A DNA stretch of 64,000 nt from Rhodanobacter sp. AS-Z3 (GTDB lineage: Bacteria > Pseudomonadota > Gammaproteobacteria > Xanthomonadales > Rhodanobacteraceae): contig NZ_CP119392.1 of assembly GCF_029224025.1 (NCBI RefSeq), positions 1,449,001-1,513,000 on the forward strand, given 5' to 3'. The first letter of the stretch is position 1, and the number at the start of each line of letters is the position of its first letter. A program made the position numbers and the translations under genes. Below, one piece after another: positions 1-8,072 of this stretch. The notes beneath the pieces are model-generated. The model did no database searches and was not told where the DNA came from. It was given only the letters and a program-made list of their open reading frames with translations.

Positions 1-77
1 CCGATCAGGGTAGCCAGCAGGCTGAGTCCCATCGCCAGTGCGTTGGTGATGCGGCGGCGCAGGTACAGGGCGTTCAT
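1..77 (-). CDS. pstA: Phosphate ABC transporter permease PstA (N-terminal fragment)
   Basis: Only the first 25 or so codons are inside the window; the gene runs off the left edge. The visible start reads MNALYLRRRITNALAMGLSL, a basic N-terminus leading into a first membrane segment, as in PstA. The ATG shares one base with the stop codon of pstC (TGATG), so translation is probably coupled. PstA and PstC together form the inner-membrane channel of the high-affinity phosphate importer. The assignment rests on the short N-terminus plus position directly after pstC and pstS. Confidence 0.8.
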   Translation of the reverse strand, partial: MNALYLRRRITNALAMGLSLLATLI

Positions 78-1090
78 CAGCGGCCCTCCTTGCTGGCCAG
101 CCGGCGCAACATCAGTCGCGCGATCAGCAGCACGATGAAGGTGACCACGAACAGCAGGAAGGCGAGCGCCATCAGCGAGGATTTCTGCAGTCCAGCGGCT
201 TCGCTGAACTGGTTGGCGATGGTCGAGGCGATCGAGGTGCCGGGGTCGAGCAGGGAGGCCGACAGGTGCATCGCGTTGCCCAGCACGAAGGTCACCGCCA
301 TCGTTTCGCCGAGCGCACGGCCGAGGCCGAGGAAGATGCCGCCGATCACTGCCGAGCGGGTATACGGCAGCACGATGTCCCACGACACTTCCCAGGTGCT
401 GGAGCCCAGCGCATAGGCCGATTCTTTCAGTCGCGTCGGCACGGTCTGGAACACCTCGCGCATCACCGAGGAGATGAACGGGATGATCATGATGGCCAGC
501 ACGATGCCCGCGACCAGGATGCTGGCGCCGAACGGATAGTCGCTGCCGAACAGCTTGCCCACGAACGGCACGTGTTCGGCCAGCCACGAAAGCTTGCCGT
601 CATCGGGCTTGTTGCCGAGGTTGTTGGATAGCCACGGCTTGATGTGTTCGGCGAAAAACGGGGCAAAGATGAAAAGTCCCCACATGCCGTAGATGATCGA
701 AGGGATGCCAGCGAGCAATTCGATCGCCGAGGCGATCGGCGTGCGCAACCAGCTCGGTGCGACCTCGGACAGATAGACGGCGATACCGAAGCTGATCGGT
801 ACCGCTAAAGCCAAGGCAATGAAGGAGGTGGCGAGCGTGCCGTAGACCGGTACCAGCGCACCGTAGACGTCGTTGCCGGGGTCCCATTCCGAGCTGACCA
901 GGAAGTGCCAGCCGAACGTGCTGAAGGCTTCGCGCCCGCCCCACAGCGTGGCGCCAGCCGCTCCGACGAGGGCGGCCAGCACGATCAGCGCACAGCCCTT
1001 CAGCAGCCAGCGGAACAGCCGCTCGTGACGGGCGTCACGGCGGCTGCGTTGCTCCAGCAGGTCAGGTGATGCGTTGGCGGTGTTGGCCAC
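77..1090 (-). CDS. pstC: Phosphate ABC transporter permease PstC
   Basis: Inner-membrane permease of the Pst high-affinity phosphate importer, 337 aa, a usual length for PstC. A cytoplasmic N-terminus of about 30 residues is followed by a membrane segment (about residues 30-50). The binding-protein-dependent transport domain then carries the typical stretch LSEVAPSWLRTPIASAIELL and, later, an ALGSSTWEVSWDIVLP-type EAA loop. A polar insertion around residues 145-185, between membrane segments, is also usual for PstC. It lies downstream of pstS, with a REP-like palindrome in the gap, and its stop overlaps the start of pstA. It is presumably expressed from the Pho-box promoter in front of pstS. 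Confidence 0.95.
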   Translation of the reverse strand: MANTANASPDLLEQRSRRDARHERLFRWLLKGCALIVLAALVGAAGATLWGGREAFSTFGWHFLVSSEWDPGNDVYGALVPVYGTLATSFIALALAVPISFGIAVYLSEVAPSWLRTPIASAIELLAGIPSIIYGMWGLFIFAPFFAEHIKPWLSNNLGNKPDDGKLSWLAEHVPFVGKLFGSDYPFGASILVAGIVLAIMIIPFISSVMREVFQTVPTRLKESAYALGSSTWEVSWDIVLPYTRSAVIGGIFLGLGRALGETMAVTFVLGNAMHLSASLLDPGTSIASTIANQFSEAAGLQKSSLMALAFLLFVVTFIVLLIARLMLRRLASKEGR

Positions 1091-1114
1091 AAGTGTTCTC
1101 TATCGCTAGGGAGG

Positions 1115-1184
1115 GTAGGAGCCCGCTAGGGGGCGATGCGGTTGTCTGAATGCGTAAAGGCATCACCCGCGAGCAGGCTCCTAC
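1115..1184. repeat. REP-like palindrome between pstS and pstC
   Basis: Imperfect inverted repeat. The left arm starts GTAGGAGCCCGC (1115-1138) and the right arm ends GCAGGCTCCTAC (1161-1184). About 20 of 24 positions match, around a 22-nt centre. The GTAGGAGC termini are typical of interspersed REP/BIME elements of Xanthomonadales and pseudomonads. Lying between pstS and pstC, it may stabilise the 3' end of the pstS message or attenuate readthrough, which would help give more binding protein than permease. The structure is seen directly; the role is inferred. Confidence 0.7.
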
Positions 1185-1200
1185 GAAGGCTGATCGAATC

Positions 1201-2235
1201 TCAGTGCTTGAACTCGGCAGCCCAGTAGGCCTCGATCTGACTGACCAACGACGCTGGCAGCGGCACGTAGTCGAGCTCACTCGCCGCTGGCCGGCCACTC
1301 TCCAGCGCGTATTTGAAAAAGTCGAAGGCGGCCTTGCTGTTGCCGGCGTTCTTCGGCGTCTTGTACATGATCATCCAGGTGGTGGCGGTGATCGGCCACG
1401 CCTGTTCGCCGGGTGCATTGGTCATGATCAGGTTGAAGTCTTTCGCGCTGGCCCAGTCGGCGGTGGCGGCGGCAGCGGCGAACGCGTCCGCACTCGGCTT
1501 GATGAAATGGCCGCTGGCGTTCTGCAGGTCAACCCAGGCCAGCTTGTTCTTTACCGCATAGGCGTATTCCACGTAGCCAATCGAACCCTTGATCTGACGG
1601 ACGTACTGCGAAACACCTTCGTTGCCCTTGCCGCCCACGCCGCTCGGCCACTCCACCGCGGTGCCGAACTTGACCTTGCTGGCCCACTCCGGGTTGACCT
1701 TGGACAAATAGTTGGTGAAGTTGAACGAGGTGCCCGAACCGTCCGAGCGATGCACCACGGTGATCTTGCCGGCGGGCAGGCTGATACCGGTATTCAGCGC
1801 GGCAATCTTCGGGTCATTCCAGTTCGTTATTTTGCCCAGGAAAATGTCGGCCAGGGTGGTGCCGTCCAGCTTGATCTGGTCGGCCTGCACACCGGTGATG
1901 TTGATCACTGGCACGATGCCGCCGACCACGATCGGGAATTGGCCGAGTCCGTATTTCTGCAGGTCTTGCGCCGTCATCGGTGCGTCGGAGGCGCCGAAGT
2001 CGATGGTGCCTTCCTTGATCTGCGCGATGCCGGCGCCAGAACCGACCGACTGATAGTTGAGGCGGTTGCCGGTCTTGTCCGCATAGGCGGCCGACCATTT
2101 GGACATGACCGGGTAGACGAAGCTCGAGCCGGCGCCGGTGATGTCGGTGGCGTGGGCGGCGGCGCCGAACGTTGATGCCATGGCCAATGCACCAATGGCG
2201 GCTAATTGAAGCGGGGTTTTGCTGAAGGTCAACAC
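1201..2235 (-). CDS. pstS: Periplasmic phosphate-binding protein PstS
   Basis: Substrate-binding protein of the Pst importer, about 344 aa. A Sec signal peptide with a hydrophobic core (LAAIGALAMASTF) ends near AAAHA. The mature protein begins TDITGAGSSFVYPVMSKW, the phosphate-contacting N-terminus of PstS. Further family marks are SVGSGAGIAQIKEGTIDFGASDAP and VVHRSDGSGTSFNF, which supply the Ser, Gly and Asp ligands. I prefer the GTG start at 2235: AAGGAG lies 5 nt upstream (2241-2246). The ATG at 2271 would add 12 unlikely residues before the signal peptide. A Pho box lies about 65-90 bp upstream. It is first in the pstSCA order. Confidence 0.96.
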   Translation of the reverse strand: MLTFSKTPLQLAAIGALAMASTFGAAAHATDITGAGSSFVYPVMSKWSAAYADKTGNRLNYQSVGSGAGIAQIKEGTIDFGASDAPMTAQDLQKYGLGQFPIVVGGIVPVINITGVQADQIKLDGTTLADIFLGKITNWNDPKIAALNTGISLPAGKITVVHRSDGSGTSFNFTNYLSKVNPEWASKVKFGTAVEWPSGVGGKGNEGVSQYVRQIKGSIGYVEYAYAVKNKLAWVDLQNASGHFIKPSADAFAAAAATADWASAKDFNLIMTNAPGEQAWPITATTWMIMYKTPKNAGNSKAAFDFFKYALESGRPAASELDYVPLPASLVSQIEAYWAAEFKH

Positions 2236-2298
2236 GGTAGCTCCTTGGCGGAAGTCGGATGCGACCCCCACATTTCATGCCTTTCGTGTTGCCATTGA

Positions 2299-2327
2299 AT
2301 GAAATGAATGTTGCAGCTTGATGACAG
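2299..2327 (-). promoter_or_regulatory. Pho box upstream of pstS
   Basis: Reading toward pstS, three 7-mers are spaced by 4 nt (11-bp period): CTGTCAT (2327-2321, perfect), CTGCAAC (2316-2310) and ATTTCAT (2305-2299). This is the PhoB operator layout of direct CTGTCAT repeats. It ends about 64 bp before the chosen pstS start, so it fits a PhoB-activated promoter for the pst genes. The sequence match is seen; PhoB binding is inferred. Confidence 0.7.
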
Positions 2328-2490
2328 TCGGCCAGACGCGAGCAGACCGCGTGCCTCGGCGAACATGGCGCAGAACGGAATGCCTTGCCATAAAATGCCG
2401 CGTCCGTTTCGGCCAACCCGCGCGCGACGCTCGGCGGGTCGATCGCTCGACGTCCGTGCACAAGAAGACCCACGCCCCGGGCCGTTGGCG

Positions 2491-2533
2491 TTGTCTTTAA
2501 TCTGTCATCAAAGCGGCATCCCAGCGTAAAAAT
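2491..2533 (+). promoter_or_regulatory. Pho box and promoter upstream of the porin gene
   Basis: Direct repeats in plus orientation with an 11-bp period: TTGTCTT (2491-2497), CTGTCAT (2502-2508, perfect) and a weak GCGGCAT (2513-2519). They are followed by an A/T-rich TAAAAAT (2527-2533) that could serve as the -10 element. It is about 90-130 bp before the porin start. The 386-bp space between pstS and the porin holds these two oppositely directed Pho boxes. I see no gene in the rest of that gap. Confidence 0.65.
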
Positions 2534-2621
2534 CCGCCGGCAGACTTGTTAACCAATCGCTAGCCAGCCTTCACGTCGAGGCGGCGATCGAGATGCTTTC
2601 CACCCATTTGCGGAGAATGAC

Positions 2622-3881
2622 ATGCGTTCCAGATTGATTGCGGTGGCGATTGCTGCTGGCCTCGGCATCACCAGTTTCACGACGGCTGCGGCACCGCTGC
2701 AGAATCAGACCACCGGCACGGTCAGCAGCGCGGAAGTCGAACTGCTGAAGCCGCAGCTTGCGGTGTTGCAGGCCAAGGTTGACGAGCTCGAACAGCGCAC
2801 CGATGCACAGTCCGAGATCAACGTCAGCACGGGTCAGGCGGTGGAGAAGGCGACCAACGTGACGGCGGCCAGCGACAAGCAATTCGCCGCACTGGAAAAG
2901 GCGGTCAACAACACCTCGCTATCCGGCAAGATGTACTTCGACTTCACGAACGTTGACCAGAAGAACAGTGATACCGGCAAGACCAATGCATCGGGCAACG
3001 GGCTTGATGTGAAGCGCTTCTATCTCGGCATCGACCACAAGTTCAACGACGTCTGGTCGGCCAACCTGACCACCGATTTCAACTACGTCAGCAACGATGG
3101 CGAGACCAACCTGTTCGTCAAGAAAGCCTATGTGCAGGCCAAGTTCGATCAGGCAGCGGTGTTCCGGATCGGTTCGGCCGACATGCCATGGATTCCGTTC
3201 GTCGAGAAATACTATGGTTTCCGCTACGTCGAGCCGACCACCACGGACCGCCTGAAATATGCCAACTCCGCCGACTGGGGCATGCATCTCGGCGGTGATA
3301 TCGGCGCGGGCAAGTCGTTGAACTACGCCGTGTCGATCGTCAACGGCAACGGTTACAAGAATCCGGGTCGCAGCAAGGGCGTGGACGTGGAGGGTCGCGT
3401 CGGCTTCGTGCCAGTCGACAACATGGTCGTGGCGATTGGCGGCTACAGCGGCCATCGAGGCCAGCAGACCGAGAACACCAGCGCACCGAATACGGCACAG
3501 CGGGGTGATTTGATGGTGGCATGGGCCAACGATGCCTTCCGCCTCGGCGCGGAGTATTTCACCGCGAAGAACTGGAACAACGTGCTCACCACGGCGACCG
3601 ACAAGGCCGATGGCTACTCGGTCTGGGGCAGTGTGGCGATCGCTGACGGGGTGAACCTGTTTGCCCGCTACGACAATGCCAAGCTCAGCAAGACGCTGGA
3701 TGGCGCCAACAAGGATGTCTATTACAACGCGGGCGTGGAGTTCCAGCTGACCAAGGGTTTCAAGCTGGCCGGTGTGTGGAAGCATGAGCAGGCCGACAAG
3801 TCGGTGGGCACGCCGGTGCCGCCACATGTGCAGAACGTGAAGACCAACGAAATCGGCGTGTTTGGCGAAGTCGCTTTCTGA
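2622..3881 (+). CDS. OprP/OprO-like phosphate-selective porin
   Basis: Outer-membrane porin of the phosphate/pyrophosphate-selective family, 419 aa. Residues 1-23 form a signal peptide ending TTAAA. Residues 30-80 are a helical coiled-coil region (LKPQLAVLQAKVDELEQ), as in many trimeric porins. From about residue 90 the sequence alternates in beta-barrel fashion (KMYFDFTNV, KRFYLGIDHKFNDVWSANLT) and ends in ...GEVAF with the C-terminal Phe used for outer-membrane assembly. It diverges from pstS and has its own Pho box, so it probably carries phosphate across the outer membrane when phosphate is scarce. The exact anion preference cannot be read from the sequence. Confidence 0.85.
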   Translation: MRSRLIAVAIAAGLGITSFTTAAAPLQNQTTGTVSSAEVELLKPQLAVLQAKVDELEQRTDAQSEINVSTGQAVEKATNVTAASDKQFAALEKAVNNTSLSGKMYFDFTNVDQKNSDTGKTNASGNGLDVKRFYLGIDHKFNDVWSANLTTDFNYVSNDGETNLFVKKAYVQAKFDQAAVFRIGSADMPWIPFVEKYYGFRYVEPTTTDRLKYANSADWGMHLGGDIGAGKSLNYAVSIVNGNGYKNPGRSKGVDVEGRVGFVPVDNMVVAIGGYSGHRGQQTENTSAPNTAQRGDLMVAWANDAFRLGAEYFTAKNWNNVLTTATDKADGYSVWGSVAIADGVNLFARYDNAKLSKTLDGANKDVYYNAGVEFQLTKGFKLAGVWKHEQADKSVGTPVPPHVQNVKTNEIGVFGEVAF

Positions 3882-3889
3882 AGGACCCG

Positions 3890-3915
3890 CACAGCCGCGA
3901 TCTGTCGCGGTTGTG
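3890..3915 (+). repeat. Hairpin downstream of the porin gene
   Basis: An 11-bp stem, CACAGCCGCGA paired with TCGCGGTTGTG (one G-U pair), with a TCTG loop begins 9 nt after the porin stop codon. There is no T-run after it, so it is more likely an mRNA 3'-end stabiliser or a Rho-associated structure than an intrinsic terminator. The intrinsic terminator lies further on at 3977. Confidence 0.45.
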
Positions 3916-3976
3916 GGTTGTTCGTCTAGCGTCAGGCAACGGTTATCGCGAGGGAGTTGGACCCAGGGAAGGAAAG

Positions 3977-4006
3977 CGGCGGGCCTGGATGCCCGCCGTT
4001 TGTTTT
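3977..4006 (+). terminator. Rho-independent terminator after the porin gene
   Basis: A perfect 8-bp stem CGGCGGGC/GCCCGCCG with loop CTGGAT is followed by TTTGTTTTT. It ends porin transcription. On the opposite strand the hairpin is followed only by a weak pyrimidine tract, so it may also help end the ppk1 transcript arriving from the right. Bases 4007-4168 hold nothing else that I can recognise. Confidence 0.85.
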
Positions 4007-4168
4007 TCTGCCGTCAGATCGAACGCGGTCGTGCAGTTGGCATGAATCTTCAAGTCGCCGATGTACCTGTGCGGTGTCGGCTGTTGCAGGACCATGCCGG
4101 CGTCACCTTCCTGCTGCATCGATCGGGTGTTGATCAAAAGTTCTGTCGACACGTCATTCGCCGCCAGC

Positions 4169-6280
4169 TCATGCCTCGTATTGATCCAACAGCCATTGCT
4201 GCGCCGAATGCACGGGTGCATCGCCTGGCGTGGCGCGGTGGTAATGGCCATCGGCATCCAGTAGCCACGCCTGCAGATTGTCGTCCAGATAGTTTTGCAG
4301 GGTCTCGCGGAAGATGCGCGTGGCGAGACGCGCGTCGCGCACGGGGAAACAGGCCTCGACACGTCGCAGTAGATTGCGCTCCATCCAGTCGGCCGATGAG
4401 CAGTAGAGTTTCGCTTCGCCGCCGTTGGCGAACCAGTACACGCGGCTGTGTTCCAGAAAGCGGCCCAGCACCGAGCGAACGCGGATACGCTCCGAAATGC
4501 CTGGCAGCCCGGGCCGCAGCATGCACGCGCCGCGCACGATCAGATCAATCTTGACGCCGGCGCAGGACGCGCGGTAGAGCGCCTCGATCATGGACGGTTC
4601 GTTAAGTGCGTTCATGCGTGCGACGATCCGCGCCGGCTTCCCCGCTTGCGCATGCTCTATTTCACGCGCCACGAGGGCCAGCAATCCCTGATGAAGGCTG
4701 AAGGGTGATTGCAGCAGTTGCTGCAGTTCAACCACCGGTCCGAGGCTGCACAATTGCTGGAAAATCTTGCTCACGTCCTCGCAGATGCTGGCGTCCTGGG
4801 TGATCAGCCCGATGTCGGTGTAAAGGCGGCTGGTGGCCTGGTGGTAGTTCCCCGTGGAGAGATGTGCGTAATGCCGTAGTACGCCGCGTTCACGGCGTAC
4901 GATCAGCAGCATCTTCGCGTGTGTCTTGTAACCGACCACGCCATAGACGACTTGCACGCCAGCTTCCTGCAGACGGTCGGCCAGGCGGATATTGGCTTCT
5001 TCGTCGAAGCGTGCGCGCAGTTCGATGACTACGGTTACTTCCTTGCCGGATCGCGCTGCATCGACCAGGTATCCGATCAGCGGCGAGTCTTCGCCGACGC
5101 GATACAGCGTTTGCCGGATTGCGAGCACATCCGGGTCCGTGCTCGACTTGCGCAGCAGTTCAAGCACCGGCATGAACGATTCGAACGGGTGATGCAGTAG
5201 CACGTCGCCCTGGCTGAGGGTTTCGAAAAGGCGGGCATGGGCGGCGAAGGTTGGCGCAACGGCAGGCACAAGCGGTGGGTATTTCAGGTCGGGACGATCG
5301 ACCATGTCGTAGATCGCCGCCGCCCGATGCAGATTGACCGGGCCTCCGCAAAGATACGCGTCGGTATCCTTCAGGCCGAAGTTGACCAGCAGCATCTGGC
5401 GGATCGCAGGTGTGCAGTCCGCGCCGAGTTCGAGCCGAACGGCTTCGGCATAGCCGCGTTCGCGCAACTCCAGACTCAATACCCGGGCCAGGTTCTCGGT
5501 ATCGTCGTCTTCGAGTTCCAGTTCGGAATCGCGCGTGACGCGAAACTGGTAGGCGCCGTGGATCTCCATGTCGGGAAACATCGCATCGGCGAACTCCTCG
5601 AGCAAGGTGGACAGGAACACGAATTGGCAAGGCACATCGGCAACGCCCTGCGGCATGCGGATCACACGTGGCAGTGAGCGTGGTGCACGTACCACGGCGA
5701 CGTTTCCCTCGCGCCCGAAGGCATCGCTGCCATTCAGTACCACGGCAACGTTCAGGCTCTTGTTGAGAATTCTGGGAAAGGGATGGGCCGAATTCAGCCC
5801 CAGCGGTGACAGCACAGGAAGAATTTCGCGCACGAAATGCTCGCGTGCCCAACACCTTTGTGCAGGCGACCACTGCTTGCTGTCACTGAAGACGATACCT
5901 TCAGCAGCCAGCGCCGGGCGCAGCGAATCGTTCCATGTTTCGTATTGCATATGCACCAGCCGAATGACGCTCTTGCGTACCTGGGCAAGCACCTCGCTCA
6001 ATGGCAGGCCGTCCGCGCCGGGTCGCGCGTCGCCATAGGCAATCAAGTGCCTGAGGCTGGCTACGCGCACTTCGAAGAATTCATCCAGGTTGCGCACGGA
6101 GATGCACAGGAACTGCAGTCGTTCCAGCAGCGGTACCGAAGTGGAGTTTGCCTGCGCCAGTACCCGGAAGTTGAATTCCAGCGTCGAGAGTTCGTGGTTC
6201 AGGTAGAGCTCTGGCGCACGGAAGTCCGGGTCGCTGGGTTCGGCTGCGCCGGCTTGCGGTGCAAGGGCAGAATTCATCAT
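4169..6280 (-). CDS. ppk1: Polyphosphate kinase PPK1
   Basis: Reversibly transfers the gamma phosphate of ATP to polyphosphate chains; 703 aa, a normal PPK1 length. The N-terminal domain begins ELYLNHELSTLEFNFRVLAQ. The two catalytic histidines match E. coli His435 and His592: His454 in GYKTHAKM (the phosphorylated residue) and His611 in RFLEHSRVYWF. HHPFESF and ARMNALNEPSMIEALY are further family motifs. Two adjacent ATG codons (6280, 6277) are candidate starts; the open frame extends further upstream, but that part overlaps the broken PAP2 gene and lacks PPK similarity. A weak Pho-box candidate lies about 90 bp upstream. Confidence 0.95.
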   Translation of the reverse strand: MMNSALAPQAGAAEPSDPDFRAPELYLNHELSTLEFNFRVLAQANSTSVPLLERLQFLCISVRNLDEFFEVRVASLRHLIAYGDARPGADGLPLSEVLAQVRKSVIRLVHMQYETWNDSLRPALAAEGIVFSDSKQWSPAQRCWAREHFVREILPVLSPLGLNSAHPFPRILNKSLNVAVVLNGSDAFGREGNVAVVRAPRSLPRVIRMPQGVADVPCQFVFLSTLLEEFADAMFPDMEIHGAYQFRVTRDSELELEDDDTENLARVLSLELRERGYAEAVRLELGADCTPAIRQMLLVNFGLKDTDAYLCGGPVNLHRAAAIYDMVDRPDLKYPPLVPAVAPTFAAHARLFETLSQGDVLLHHPFESFMPVLELLRKSSTDPDVLAIRQTLYRVGEDSPLIGYLVDAARSGKEVTVVIELRARFDEEANIRLADRLQEAGVQVVYGVVGYKTHAKMLLIVRRERGVLRHYAHLSTGNYHQATSRLYTDIGLITQDASICEDVSKIFQQLCSLGPVVELQQLLQSPFSLHQGLLALVAREIEHAQAGKPARIVARMNALNEPSMIEALYRASCAGVKIDLIVRGACMLRPGLPGISERIRVRSVLGRFLEHSRVYWFANGGEAKLYCSSADWMERNLLRRVEACFPVRDARLATRIFRETLQNYLDDNLQAWLLDADGHYHRATPGDAPVHSAQQWLLDQYEA

Positions 6281-6369
6281 GCGCTCGGGTGGGTGGCAGA
6301 AGCTGCTGGGGGTGGACACACGGAGGCGGTCAGATGCAGGCCGGCATAGTCGTGGCGGAGGGCTGGTGC

Positions 6370-6387
6370 GTGACGACCCGATGACCG
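6370..6387 (-). promoter_or_regulatory. Candidate Pho box upstream of ppk1
   Basis: Toward ppk1 the sequence reads CGGTCAT, four bases, TCGTCAC. These are two half-sites with 6/7 and about 5/7 agreement with CTGTCAT at the right 11-bp period. It is about 90 bp before the ppk1 ATG. No convincing -10 element follows at the usual distance, so this is only a candidate. Confidence 0.3.
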
Positions 6388-6414
6388 TCGCCGCTGCCAT
6401 GCACCATGGCGACT

Positions 6415-6773
6415 TCAGCTGATGACGAGCGCGGCAGTCAGTACTGGGTCGAGCCACAGTGAACTCAACCCGAGCAGGGTGCCGAGCGCTGCGCCAGCGA
6501 GTACGTTGGTCGGCTAGTGCAAACCAAGGGTCACGCGTGACATCGCCACGATGCCGGTGCACAGCATCTGCAGTGCGATATGTACGCCACGTCTGCCGCC
6601 AACGGTTGCCAGCACAGCGATCAGGCCGTGCCAGAGCCAACCATCACCAATCGGCTGATCACGCCGAAGGTCCGGTGCACGGCACGGTGTTGCGCCCAAC
6701 CGCTGGCCGCTCGACACAGCAGGAGATCGAGTGTCCATAGAATCTGCTCAGGCGGCGGCGCGGAGATGGTCAT
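6415..6773 (-). pseudogene. Degenerate PAP2-family phosphatase
   Basis: Remnant of a membrane phosphatase of the type-2 phosphatidic acid phosphatase family. The ATG at 6773 overlaps the end of the glycosyltransferase gene. Translation gives a PAP2-like start (ILWTLDLLLCRAASGW...FGVISRL), but near 6645-6652 one G seems missing and the reading continues in another frame as GDGWLWHGLIAVLATVGG. The segment that should carry the KxxxxxxRP and PSGH catalytic motifs is deleted: TGIVA runs straight into MSRVTLGLH. TAG (6514-6516) then stands where Tyr is expected, followed by PTNVLAGAALGTLLGL with Asn in place of the motif-3 Asp. At least three independent lesions make it a pseudogene. Confidence 0.8.
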
Positions 6774-7893
6774 CGGGAGATCCACGCATCAGTGAGTTGA
6801 GCAGGCTCTCGAATTCGCAGATCACCGCATCCGGTGGGAACCGCTGCGCGCTGCGACGTGCGCTGATGCCCAGCTGCCGGCGCATGTCGGAATCCATGCC
6901 GAGTTGATAGGTCGACGTGATGAAGCCGCGTGTATCGGTTGCCGGCACGACCAGTCCAGAGATGCCGTGAGCAACGTGCTCCTGTGCCGCCGCCTGCTCG
7001 AAGGCGACCAGCGCCAGGCCGGACGCCATGGCCTCAAGCACGACGTTGCCGAAGGTTTCCGACAGGCTCGGAAACACGAACAGGTCTGCGCTGGCATAGT
7101 GGGCAGCCAGTTCCGTATCGTGCCTGGTGCCGACGAACAGCGCATCCGGGTACGCGGCAGCCAGCGCAGCACGCTGGGGGCCGTCGCCGACCATGACGAT
7201 GCGTGCGCCGGGTATGCGCGCCTGCACGGTGCGGAAGGCCTGTACGGCGAGGCCGAGATTCTTTTCTGCGGCGATCCGGCCGACGCACAGCAGCACCGGA
7301 GCGTTATCGTGCACGCCCCAACTTTTGCGCAAGGCGAGGTCGCGCCGATCCGGAGAGAACAGCCTGCTGTCGACGCCGCGGCGTAGTTTCTGCACGTGGT
7401 CGATGCCCGCATCGGTCAATTCCGCTTGCAACGCGCGGGTCGGCACCAAGGTCATTTGTGCGCGGCGATGAAAGCCAAGCAGGTGTTTGCGAACCAGTGG
7501 CGCCAGTAGCCCGACGCCGTAGTGCGCGGCGTAGTCGTGGAAGCGCGTGTGGAATCCGGTGACGACCGGAATGTCCAGTGCATTGGCCGTGCGCATTGCC
7601 GAGGCACCGAGCGGACCCTCCGTCGCGATGTACACCGCATCCGGCCGCTGCGTGATCCAGCGTCGGCGCAAAGCTTGGCCGGCGGGCAGGCCAAACTGCA
7701 TGCTGGGGTAACGCGGCATGGCCACGCCGCGTGCTGATACCAGACCGACTTTACCGTCACGGCCGGCGGCGCCCGGCCGGACCACTTCGACGTCGACGTT
7801 GCGTGCGGCTAGTCCCTCGGCGAGTGCGCGCACGGTAAGGGCGACGCCATTCACCTGGGGTGGCCAGGTTTCGGTGATGAAGGTGATCCGCAT
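6748..7893 (-). CDS. GT4-family glycosyltransferase (likely glycolipid synthesis)
   Basis: A 381-aa GT-B fold glycosyltransferase. The N-terminal acceptor domain starts MRITFITETWPPQVNGVALT. The C-terminal nucleotide-sugar domain has VLLCVGRIAAEKNLGLAVQA, IVMVGDGPQ and the E-x7-E motif SLSETFGNVVLEA. The start is set by AGGAG 7 nt before ATG 7893; upstream in-frame codons lack such a site. The sequence resembles the alpha-mannosyl/alpha-glucosyl diacylglycerol transferases (Agt/SQD2/PimB-like). Its place next to phoR-phoB, with a PAP2 remnant overlapping its 3' end, suggests a role in replacing phospholipids with glycolipids under phosphate starvation. The family is firm; substrate and product are inferred. 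Confidence 0.85.
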   Translation of the reverse strand: MRITFITETWPPQVNGVALTVRALAEGLAARNVDVEVVRPGAAGRDGKVGLVSARGVAMPRYPSMQFGLPAGQALRRRWITQRPDAVYIATEGPLGASAMRTANALDIPVVTGFHTRFHDYAAHYGVGLLAPLVRKHLLGFHRRAQMTLVPTRALQAELTDAGIDHVQKLRRGVDSRLFSPDRRDLALRKSWGVHDNAPVLLCVGRIAAEKNLGLAVQAFRTVQARIPGARIVMVGDGPQRAALAAAYPDALFVGTRHDTELAAHYASADLFVFPSLSETFGNVVLEAMASGLALVAFEQAAAQEHVAHGISGLVVPATDTRGFITSTYQLGMDSDMRRQLGISARRSAQRFPPDAVICEFESLLNSLMRGSPDDHLRAAA

Positions 7894-8032
7894 GTCTGCT
7901 CTCCTGCCGGGGCTGACACTGATCTTCGCGCCCTTGTGTTGCACCAATGCGACCGGGAAGTGACTTCGTTGAGACGCCGATGCCGCTGGCGCAAGGCCGG
8001 TCACCTGGCTCAGCTTCCACCGAGAGCCATGC

Positions 8033-8066
8033 CCGTCATCGGCTTGTCATCATGCATCGCGATACT
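8033..8066 (+). promoter_or_regulatory. Pho-box promoter on the plus strand between the glycosyltransferase and phoR
   Basis: Direct repeats CCGTCAT (8033-8039, 6/7) and TTGTCAT (8044-8050, 6/7) are separated by exactly 4 nt. GATACT (8061-8066) follows 10 nt after the second repeat, the geometry of PhoB-activated promoters where the box replaces the -35. It points away from both neighbouring genes, which are on the minus strand, and toward a strong terminator at 8141-8169. No protein gene is evident on the plus strand here. Confidence 0.6.
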
Positions 8067-8072
8067 GCGCTT

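Noticed and set aside
6514..6738. A separate 74-aa small membrane protein
   Set aside because: This frame is the middle piece of the frameshifted PAP2 remnant; the parts before and after it continue the same family in other frames or beyond the TAG.
7905..7920. Pho box directly upstream of the glycosyltransferase
   Set aside because: A GTGTCAG half-site is present, but no second repeat at 11 bp; chance match.
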